Assembly: GCF_000328475.2 (NCBI RefSeq)
Contig: NC_026479.1
Span: 1-64,000, forward strand
Source of the DNA: Mycosarcoma maydis
Lineage: Eukaryota > Basidiomycota > Ustilaginomycetes > Ustilaginales
Direction: 5' to 3'
Length of the DNA: 64,000 bases
Positions 29,279 to 38,662 of this stretch are shown here, piece by piece; the first letter of the stretch is position 1, and every line of letters begins with the position of its first letter. The position numbers and the translations under genes were made by a program. The notes beneath the pieces are model-generated. The model saw only the letters and a program-made list of their open reading frames with translations. It did not search any database and was not told the origin of the DNA.

Positions 29279-31568
29279 GTACCCTCCTCAGGGGCCAGGC
29301 GCTTCTCCACAGGTGCTGATGACGTTTGGAACGATGCGAAAGGAGCGCGAGAATCTCATGTACATATGATGCATAACTTAGTCATGAAAGTTTACCCTGG
29401 TGAACCCACTCCTGGTGTGAAAGGTGAGTGTGAAAGACTGCGTGAGCACAGGCTTGCTCCAGATCGATAAGCGGGCGAGCTGTATTACCGCGCTTCGTTT
29501 GATCGACGCCATCTGCATCCGTCATGGGCATAGGCCGGCGCTACGAAATGACCGATTTTGCATTCAAAGAAGATGGCGTGCCACAGCGCCGATCTGAAAT
29601 TTGGCGCCTTGGGCGTACTCGCTTCGGGTCTTCTTGGCCGCTTTCCCGGACATTTTCACTTTGACAGGCAGAGGGCGTGCATTTAATGTTGGAGAGGTCC
29701 TATTTCATGCACGTCAAACCCTTACGGCGTTTTCGATAAAACAAACAATACAATAAATTTCGTGATAGTCACGAGTTTCACAGTAACTTAGTTACTTTAT
29801 TAATCGTGAATCAGTTAGTTCAACGTTCTCGACAAAAATTGCCGCTAACCAGTCTCGCTGCTAACCTGAATTCTGTCAAGAGAAGACCAAAGAGGAACGA
29901 TGCAGCAGAAATCTCTGAAGGCTACTCGCGATTCTCATCTCCCGAGACTCGCTCGCTGCTCTGTAATACGCGCAAAGCTAACATCCACAGGAGAATCCCG
30001 ACATCCGATAGAAAGTTCATCGTGCAGTCAATAGTAGCACTGTCCTCTCTATGTTTACCAATATCGAGCACGTTCCTGGACTTACTCACGCTACGATTTC
30101 CACACGGTCAAGAAAGGGCTGAAACATGCTAGAACGAGGCAAGAATTCGGTAGCCGCCTCTTATCTAGACTGGAAGCGCTCAGCGAACGCCATCGTCGAC
30201 GGCTGGTCCATCTAACTTCATGCCCGCATACAGCTACAAGGCGTCACGATGCAAGCACACCGCAAGCAATTCGAATGCAGCGACTGAGGCTCGGATGCTC
30301 GATTTTTCATGTACCTCACTCTGAGCGTTACACAGGCCGCTGCATGCAATTATGACCGCGCCCTGTGGCTGTATATGCGCGGAGGGCCGGCTCACCAGCT
30401 GACGTAAAATCACCATGCGAAAGTGATCATGCCCCGCGCAGTTGGGCGGAGTGTTGCAAATTTACGGCCAGTGTTTCTTCTTTGGAGCTTACCTCTCTGT
30501 TGTACTTTCCATTTCCCCCCTCTTCCCAGAAATTGCCAGAGAAACATCAATGTACAATCTTGCAAAATCTGTTTGCTGCGTGCAGGTTCAAGAGGAGGCG
30601 TGCATTTCGGAGAGGCAATATGTGAGCTGGCGTCGTTATATGCTGTCTCCGCGGCATATTGCCTGGCAGAACGGGGATCTGTGCCTTTTTTTTTTGGATC
30701 CGGTGCAGCATGCTCTATTGTGCAGATCATTTGTCTCACCAAAACGGCGCCCAAGCGTCTCGGTCCAATTTGACAGATTTCAAATCTCGCTCCTCGCTAT
30801 CAGCCCATCTCTGTAGGAACAATGCATTCTTGACAAGGACGGCCCCGGCCCCCGAACAAGCACTCCTGGTATACTGCGATATCACTTCTACTTTGCTTAT
30901 TGACCTTGCTTGCTTCAAAGTTCCTGCATAACACGTCAGCGGTACCCTTTTGCGGCTCCCAACAACGAACATCATCCGCGTCTAGCAGGATGGCAGCAAC
31001 AGCAATTCTAGCAGGTTCCCGAGTTTGGCGGCCGATGCACAGTGTGTTGTGATTTCCGCCATGAGCATCGACTTCGGCATGAGACCGACCGCCCTCGAGG
31101 AGCAACGGGATTCCGTTCTTTCTGCACTTGGCCCTTTGGCGGTTCGTCCAGCTGTCAAGATTGCCGACTCGATTATGTGCCTTGACATCTAGCCCTGGTC
31201 AAGACCAAATATTAAATAACGACCTTCGAGGTTGCCTCTCCTTAACCCTTGTGACTCTATGCTCTCACCTATGTCGAACAGTTGCTCCTTTCCTACTTAT
31301 TCTCGACGGCGCCCCTGACTTGCTTCTTTACCTCACCAACATACTCCCCCTTCAACTCTCTTGGACTTTTCCGTCTCTTGGCCGTATACTCCAACTTCCC
31401 CCGGTCTCTCTACGGCGTTCGAATCAACGACGAGATATCATTTCACGCTTAGCTCTATTGTCTACCACGACGTTGACATCATTGTGTATTTCAGCAACCG
31501 CATATACGGCATAGAGAGAGACTCACCAGCCTGCAATCGTATCCTCGCGACACGTTTAGGCAGCAACC
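29279..31568. other. intergenic between the two ferric reductase genes, 2.3 kb
   Basis: No gene is supported. Present are AATCGTGAAT at 29802, TAACTTAG at 29374 and 29784 (the latter inside the palindrome GTAACTTAGTTAC, 29783-29795), and a reverse-strand AGATAA at 30161-30166. Confidence 0.55.
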
Positions 31569-34518
31569 ATGATCACGCCTCCGTGGGTCCTAGACTCGTA
31601 CGCACTCGCACACATCACCAAGCTGCCCGAGAACCAGAAGCAATACGGATGGGCAACTTTCGAACACTACTACTATAATTCGTACAAAGTACCATGTTTT
31701 GCTACGTGAGTGTTCATCAATCCCCGGTGAATCTCCCTATATTTGATTTGATCATCTTCCTCTGACAGTAAAGCAGCCGTTTCCACCCCTTTCAACCGAG
31801 CAGATTCCTTATTTGGGGCTTGTTCTTGTTGGTCGTCTTGGCTTCTGGACTTCGAGCATTTGTTGCGTGCTTTTTTCCTCGTCTATATCACCGACTCTCA
31901 AGACGAACGGTTTGGTGGAGAGGAAACGTGTCCGAGCACCCTTTGGTGCTCGAGAAGCACTCTCAGGTCGTTTCTTGTGGCTCAGGATGTCTGAGCTGGC
32001 TCACCATGCATCTCCCGCTTCGTCTTGAGGCTATCGTCCTCGCCGTCATGATCATTCTCAACATAACTCCCCTCGTTGCTTTCTATTCCCTCTATGTCGG
32101 ACACAACACCTATTTCGTCGGCACGGACGCCGTCAGTCGAAGATCACAGATCTTGCGGCACCTAGCAAATCGTTGCGCAATGCTCGCGATCGCACAGTTG
32201 CCCATGCTGATTTTGCTTGCAAGCAAGAGAACGCCGGTGGCACTGCTCAGCCAATTCTCGATGAACACATTAATGCTGTTCCATCGCTGGATCGCAAGGA
32301 TGTGCTATCTGCACACGGTTGTCCACATTCTCGGCAATGCTCTCATCTTCCATTTCGGCATCGGATTCGTGGAGAGCCTCAAGATTCTGCCTGTGCAGCT
32401 CGGCATCGTTGCCACTGTCATGCTCTCCGGTCTCATATTCTTATCGTTAAGGACACTGCGAAAGAGGCACTACGAAGTGTTTGTTTTTCTCCATATCAGC
32501 ATGGCCGTACTCCTGATTGTTTTCACGTATCTGCATATTAAGTTCCTCCACCAAGGTAGAGTAAGTATTCATGATTTCATGGTCTCATTTACCTCTGACA
32601 GTTCCAAGATGAAGTGGGTCAAGCTGACTCAGCCTTGGAGTTTTCCTTCTGGCGTTGACAGCTTGCATTGCAGATATTTGTCATCGAACTGACGGCGGGT
32701 CTGTGGGCCTTTGACAGACTTATTCGACTGTCGGGTCGGGTAGCTATGTCGCTTTCTTGGCGCTATGCTGACGGGTCTGGCGCCACTCGCAAAGCACAGC
32801 TCACGTCCTATGCTGACGGCGCATACACTCGTGTACGAATTCAAGTCCCTGCTTCTCGACTGCGACTTGCTCCTAGTGCCTCGAGTTCGCTTGTTAGCTC
32901 CTACATGAATCTCGAGGATGCAACAAAGCAGTGCTCTACCAGCAGTTCGAGATCACTCTGCAACGGTCCAATGCTTGCAGGAGCGCGTATAGGCGCTGGT
33001 GATGATGTTCGCATCACTATCCCGAGATTGCAATGGGTGGGCGATCATCCTTTCTCGGTTTTCGCAGTTGGACGCTGCAAGACCGGTAATCCCGATATGG
33101 GTTACGTCGATCTCGTCATCCAGCGCCAAGCTGGTCTTACACAGAAGCTGTCCCAACTGGCTCAGGAGCTTTCGACCTACACGACAGACGAGTCTAGAAG
33201 ACCAAGCGATATGTATTTGCAGCAAGCGGTTCGACGAAAAGGCCAACGTGTCAGAGTAGTTATCGATGGACCATTTGGCCGAAGCCCTTCTTTGGAGGGT
33301 GCTCAACACGCCATATTAGTTGCAGGAGGCATCGCAATCACATTCTGCTATCCGCTGCTTGTAAGAGCGGCGCGTGGAGAGTTCAACAGCCTCGAGACCT
33401 GCAAGCTTGTCTGGATCGTGCGAAACGAAGGCATTCTGGACGTACTTCGTGACAGCTTGTCTGAGCTGCTTGACGAGATCCGAAACAGAGGCGGCAGTCG
33501 CTGTAGTCTTTCGATCGACATCTACACAACGGTCAAAGCTAGTGCACCTAGCCTTGGTGGGTCCATCGCAGTAGACATGAAGTCGGCGGCACAACTGCCC
33601 TCGAGACCTGAGGCGACACAGCTAAGATCGAAACTCATGAGCGCGGGCTCGACCTCGTCTATCGCAGCTTCTTCCAAGGAATTTGGTTCCAGTCATCAGG
33701 TATGGGAAGGTGTAGCGTACAAACGACGTCAAGAGCTCGATCTACTACCAGTCCTGCCACGGACCGCATCAAGGTATCAGCATGCCACCCTAGCAGCAGA
33801 CGAGCAAAATACCTTCTACTATACCTCCGAGGACGGAATCGATACGCCCAAATTGTTCGACAACAGGTTCTCACCCGCCGCCGCTCGAAAGAGCTTCTCG
33901 GACTCGACTAGAGAAGTACTGCGGCAAAGCTTCTTTCTTTCTTCCGCAGGTCAATCTTCAAGCTCGTCGATGGCTTCCAAGCGCTCGCTGCAAGGCGTCC
34001 AATCGTTCTTGTCGCAGGCGCAAGATGAAGGCAGCGGCAGCAGTACTCCTAACTCGAACTATGCCGAGTCGTACGAAAGCCTTCACAGCATCGGTGGTCA
34101 GTTTGGGCACGGCCGCTACAGGAATGGCTACGCCGAGCCACATCCATATCGCGAAGGGAGCAAACACTCGAGTGCTGACAGTGTGTACAGCGTTCTTCAA
34201 TACGACTCTCCCTCGTCGGCGCATCTTGTGCCAAAGTACTCGGCAACGCAAGAAGACCTTGAGCAAGGTCAGGACATGTCACAAGACGTCCTCTCACAAA
34301 CCAAAGGAGACGCTTTGATCGCTATTAGGAGATTTCAGGGAAGGCCAAAGTCGATGGCAGCTTTGCATGACCACATTTTTCCGGATGACACTCCGCAGAG
34401 GATAGTCTTTGCGACGTGCGGACCTGCTGCCATGTGCGATGCCGTTAGAGCTGAAGTGGTAGCGATGCTCAAGAAGGGCACCGACGTGGCTCTGGTCGAA
34501 GACTGCTTCAATTGGTGA
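31569..34518 (+). CDS. ferric/cupric reductase transmembrane protein 2 (FRE family), three exons
   Basis: Exons 31569-31705, 31804-32560 and 32674-34518 give 912 residues. The first exon is 137 bases long, exactly as in the upstream paralogue, and intron 1 sits at the same codon and phase. Heme-ligand pairs are His-206/220 and His-276/290. The FAD site HPFS is at 423-426, with GPFG at 497-500, VAGGIAITF at 514-522, CGPAAMCDAV at about 880-889 and a C-terminal EDCFNW. A Ser/Gln/Tyr-rich segment of about 260 residues (roughly 590-850) interrupts the NADPH lobe and probably forms a disordered cytosolic loop. Function is as for its neighbour: plasma-membrane reduction of iron or copper. Introns 2 and 4 of the paralogue are missing here. 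Confidence 0.92.
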
Positions 34519-34911
34519 AGTTTTACCGTCTGGAGTTGGTTCCCACTGTGCCCGTATGCGGTTGATGGCATGTGGGTCGCTTCTTGTTCGTATGCAGGAG
34601 GCCGCTTTTTGTACAGTTCATGTCTCAAGTATTCAATCGTGAATTCCAACTTGTGAATGTTGCTCCTCAGCAGCTAGCTCCTCCCATGCCTGGCAGCTTG
34701 ATAACTCCGCTTGATTTTCGAACGATTCTTGAAGGCAACTTGGTGGAATGCAGAACGCTCGGTGAGGGCGTTGGCTTCATTTTCACGGTACGATGACGGG
34801 ACGAGACAGGCGCCCACGCTCGCTCATTCGTTCAGTCAGAGTGCTGTATTCGTGATATTCTCCCTCTCCCTCGTCTCACCACCATTCTCTCTCCCTCGGC
34901 CAAATTGCACG

Positions 34912-34940
34912 ATTCACGATTCACGATTGCATTCGTGATT
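34912..34940. repeat. three TCGTGA-core 10-mers, two overlapping
   Basis: ATTCACGATT at 34912 and 34919 overlap, and ATTCGTGATT follows at 34931, all within 29 bases. Confidence 0.8.
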
Positions 34941-35869
34941 TCAGATTATTGCAATCTTGTCTTTGTTTTTCCTTTCCCCACCCGCTTCCGTGTTCCTCCC
35001 TAAGTTATTTATTTGGTGTTCGCCACGCGCGTATTTCCTTTTTGGAACGTTCACGATTTCGGCTCGCTTTCACGAGCACTCAACCACGCCGGCCTACAGC
35101 CTTAGGCTAGGAGGGCACAAGCGACTCACTCGTGTTTGAGCATCCTTCAATCAAACTCCACAAGGACAGTTTCTTGTTGGCTCCTTTGTGAGCATGTTGA
35201 GGACCATAAGTCGTGAGTCGTGAGTCTCGTGTCTGTGTGAGTATTTTTGCGCGTTCAGTTGCTGCAACTTGCAGATGTAACATGGCTGGTAAAGGTCCGT
35301 GGTTTCACGTCTCGCTGGGCCCTAGTATCTAGAGCAGCTGAGCCATTGACCTTCCAACATTTCCCCTGCTTCAGGAGATAGACCCTCGATGTATTCACGT
35401 TTGTCATTCAACACGTATCAACCCCGTGTGCTGAGTGGTTCTAAGCGTGCTGCACTGTCCGAATTCTTGCGTATTTTTTTTAATTTTTTTACTGTCATAC
35501 ACCGATCCAAGTCAACAGAGGCTTATGCGGGAGTCAAGAATCAACCTCTGTTGGCTGATGGTTGCAATCGTGAATCTTTCTTGCGAAACAATTATGAATC
35601 TGTTGCTGAACGTGTGGAGTTTGCGTGTCCCTAGGTTTCTCAGCGAGGTGCGAACGGCAAGACTCACGACTGTGACTTGTCAGACCCACTCGGCTCGGTT
35701 CACGGGCAAACTTTACGTTCGCGACGCAAGGCTCTTGTGGACGAAGGTCGCAAGCTTGTAAGATTCAAGGTCCAGATCGCAGTTCGAGGTTTTATTCGAT
35801 ACAGCCTTCATGCTGCGTCTTGGCCATCCACAATCTCAGGACATGAATAACTAATGAAGGGTCTGAATC

Positions 35870-35925
35870 TGGTCCCTAGGGTCTCGAACCCTTGATGAAC
35901 AAGGGTTTCAGGAGAACCAGGACCA
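35870..35925 (-). other. tRNA-like sequence lacking a D arm
   Basis: On the minus strand TGGTCCT pairs with GGGACCA (7 bp, one G-T). Between them are GGTT-loop-AACC with loop CTCCTGA (an anticodon-arm shape) and a T arm with GGTTCGAGACC, a perfect B-box match. No D arm or A box is present, so a functional nuclear tRNA is unlikely. It may be a deleted tRNA relic or a chance fold. Confidence 0.3.
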
Positions 35926-36535
35926 CGCTCCAAAATTTTGATGCAGCTGTGACTGAGATTGATGTCATGCATACAGTGCATTCAATGAGCAGAGGAACCA
36001 ATCAGATGACGAACCTGATGTTTTGCCTGAAGTTGCAACTTTTGTCTCCACTTTCCGACCATATATTGCAAGCGTTCATGCAAATCGTGATCGGTTCGGA
36101 AACAAGTGTGTCCACTCTGATTGGTACGAGCACAACAGAGCAGCGAGTTCAAGACTTTCGAGCTCCGTCGCTCTTGGCACGCTTTTCTGCCCTCTGAGAG
36201 TAGTGGCGTACTGAAACTAAGTTAAGCAAAGACATGACGATGGATGGATGTCAAACAGAATTTTCGTCTGCGTGGTCTCCTTTGTGAGGTTCACATGGCA
36301 CATGACAGTCGGCAAGCTACATCTTCCAGCTACATCTTATCTGATTGGATGCCTTTCGGTCCCGTGTCTTGGCACTAGTGTGGACAGCATTTGCTGTCCT
36401 TCAACTCGCATTTCATCACCACAAGACTCACGACTGTACCCTGCAAACAACTCACGCCTCACTTACCTGAAACTTTTCGTCCTCTCTGTTTCCCCCTCTC
36501 GCATATTGTGTGGGGCTCTCATACATTGAGATGGG

Positions 36536-36542
36536 TATAAAA
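36536..36542 (+). promoter_or_regulatory. TATA box of the MFSD1-like gene
   Basis: TATAAAA lies 118 bases upstream of the ATG at 36660, and the start itself has a good ACCATG context. Confidence 0.55.
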
Positions 36543-36659
36543 CGACCAGAAGTAGACCTCATCCGTGGTCTTATGCGCTGCCAGGTCGAAACTTCAGCTT
36601 AACCATCATCACCTTCGCTCACCGTCCGGAGAAGCCAGCACAGCGTACACTGTGCCACC

Positions 36660-38498
36660 ATGTCGCAACCCGAAAAGCGAGGTCTCGTCGAAGAGACGCG
36701 CGCCAACGAAACCGTTGGCGCAATCTCACCCGCTGGACAACATGTAGACGACAGTAACGACACCAAATCGTCGATCTGCAGCACCGCAGAGAAGGATGCT
36801 AAAGCAACTGACCAAGTTACTCCCATCGCTGTGATTCCTCACCTTGCTGTCGACGATCAAGATGAGGTATGGATCGTCGACGCACAATCAGGTGCTGTAG
36901 GCGCTACCTGGAAACACCGCTTGCCTGCCCTCCTAATGGTCCTGTTCTTCACATTGGGAAGCAACTTCTCTCAGTCCTCGCTTTCGCCGCTCAAATCCAC
37001 CATCAAGAAACAAATCCCTGCGGTCACAAACGCACGATACGGAGCCATCGCTTCGGCAGAGCAGCTGGTTAACGGTATTCTGCCGCTTTTCTCTGGTATC
37101 ATGATTGACTACTATGGCCCGAGCATCACCTCGCTCCTCTCGTCAACCGCTATCCTCATCGGCACAATCATTCGAGCCGTCGGAGGACAGCGTGGAAGCT
37201 TTGGCACCATCCTTGCAGGCCAGATCATCTTCGGTCTTGGCAGTACCACCATCGAAACCAGCCAGTCGAAGCTATACACTCATTGGTGCAGAGACGGTTC
37301 TGCTGTCAACAAGGACGACGACAGCAGCGTGGAAGCAAACAAGGAAAGAAAGTCAAGCAAGTGGTACGCTGCCTTCTCTAGCGCCGGATGGCTTGGTTTT
37401 GTCTACGGCCTCGACATTGCCATGGGCCGAGTGTTCAACGTCATGGGCAAGATGAGCTCGGTGCCCATTGCCGAATCGACTGGCAAGTGGTACTGGAGCT
37501 TCTGGGTGTCTGCCATCCTCTGTGCCGTCACGCTGGGTCTGAACGCGATGTACGTCATCTATGAGCGCAGTCTACCCAACAAGATGCGTGTAGTGACGGG
37601 ACGACAGCTTGCTGCACAGGCTTCGTCAGCTTTGGATTGCGGCTCTTCAACCAGCGTCGATGGCACCAAGCAACCCCAGAAGAGCCTATCACGACCCTTC
37701 TCACAGCGCCAATGGCAGGTGCTTACGCTGAGCCTGGGTGCGATCCCGGCATGCTTTTGGCTCATCACCTTGACGCAGGTGCTGCAGGCGGGCACTGTAA
37801 ACGCGTACAACTCCAACCTGGCCGAAGTGGTGCAGATCACTCGCGGCAAGTCAGCGCTCATGGCAGGATACGCATCTTCGGTGGGTCAGGTGCCGCCTAT
37901 TGTGCTGACGCCGCTGCTGGGACTTATGTTCGACCTATTCGGCCGACGCATGTACTACGTGGCTGGATGTGCAGCGCTATGGGTCGTTGTCTTTTCGCTG
38001 TTGGCCTTTTCCAACGTCAATGTCTACCTCCCCGTGGTGCTCGGAAGTGTTGCCCTGTCCTTCAACGCCCTCCCCTTCATCGCTTCCATCCCGTTGCTCG
38101 TACCTAACCAAGCTTCTATTGGCACTGCTTTTGGTATCTGGAAATGCTTCAACTCGGCCGGTTCAGTCACCATGGACGTTACGTTTGGTGCGATTCAGGA
38201 CCTCACCCCCAAGGGCAAGAATCAGTTCAAGAACGCCTTTGCCTTCCTTATCGCCCTCAAATCTATCGATGTGGTCTACGGCCTGATGTACCATGTCATC
38301 GACAAGCGCTACTTTGGCGGTGTTCTCAAGCTCAACGAGCGCCAGCTGAAACAAAAAATGCAGACCGAGTCCAAGGAGCAAAGGGAAGAGGCTCTCCGAA
38401 AGCCCATCAAGAAATGGACGCTTGCCGGATGCTGCGTTCTCATCGCTTTTGTCACCACGGGTTATGTGCTCTACATTACCTACTCGATCGGCACCTAA
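36660..38498 (+). CDS. major facilitator superfamily carrier, MFSD1-like
   Basis: The predicted protein has 612 residues with about 12 hydrophobic segments. A polar N-terminal tail of ~80 residues precedes the first one (LPALLMVLFFTLGSNF). A charged loop sits near 215-235, a long central cytosolic loop near 305-345, and a Lys/Glu-rich segment before the last membrane span. The pattern KWYWSFWVSAILC in the first half and GAIQDLTPKGKNQF…VYGLMYH near the end resemble MFSD1 and related fungal carriers, which in animals export dipeptides from lysosomes. The substrate here is unknown. There is no intron. It converges on the Zn2Cys6 gene (164-base gap). Confidence is high for MFS and moderate for the subfamily. 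Confidence 0.85.
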   Translation: MSQPEKRGLVEETRANETVGAISPAGQHVDDSNDTKSSICSTAEKDAKATDQVTPIAVIPHLAVDDQDEVWIVDAQSGAVGATWKHRLPALLMVLFFTLGSNFSQSSLSPLKSTIKKQIPAVTNARYGAIASAEQLVNGILPLFSGIMIDYYGPSITSLLSSTAILIGTIIRAVGGQRGSFGTILAGQIIFGLGSTTIETSQSKLYTHWCRDGSAVNKDDDSSVEANKERKSSKWYAAFSSAGWLGFVYGLDIAMGRVFNVMGKMSSVPIAESTGKWYWSFWVSAILCAVTLGLNAMYVIYERSLPNKMRVVTGRQLAAQASSALDCGSSTSVDGTKQPQKSLSRPFSQRQWQVLTLSLGAIPACFWLITLTQVLQAGTVNAYNSNLAEVVQITRGKSALMAGYASSVGQVPPIVLTPLLGLMFDLFGRRMYYVAGCAALWVVVFSLLAFSNVNVYLPVVLGSVALSFNALPFIASIPLLVPNQASIGTAFGIWKCFNSAGSVTMDVTFGAIQDLTPKGKNQFKNAFAFLIALKSIDVVYGLMYHVIDKRYFGGVLKLNERQLKQKMQTESKEQREEALRKPIKKWTLAGCCVLIAFVTTGYVLYITYSIGT

Positions 38499-38662
38499 GC
38501 TGTCTGCTCGAATTGAAATGTACAGTCGTGCACACGAAAAGCTTCGATAGCACGAGTCGACACTTTCAGCTAGTGTGAAATGCAAGGATTCATTCACATT
38601 GTAGTGCATATATGGCTGTGTAGTAGTCACCGTTGATCTTGCTGACCGCACTGCAGAACAGA

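Larger units (their letters stand above)
34519..36659. other. intergenic, 2.1 kb
   Basis: No gene is supported. It contains TCGTGA 10-mers at 34635, 34912, 34919, 34931 and 35566, CTAAGTTA at 35000 and 36217, the tRNA-like fold at 35870-35925, and a TATA box before the MFS gene. Confidence 0.6.

Noticed and set aside
29806..30132. 108-codon plus-strand frame between the ferric reductases
   Set aside because: It starts inside a TCGTGA motif (at a GTG, not ATG), and has no domain and no splice continuation.
30684..30697. T-rich run as a terminator
   Set aside because: It is not placed at the end of any gene, and simple T runs are common in these spacers.
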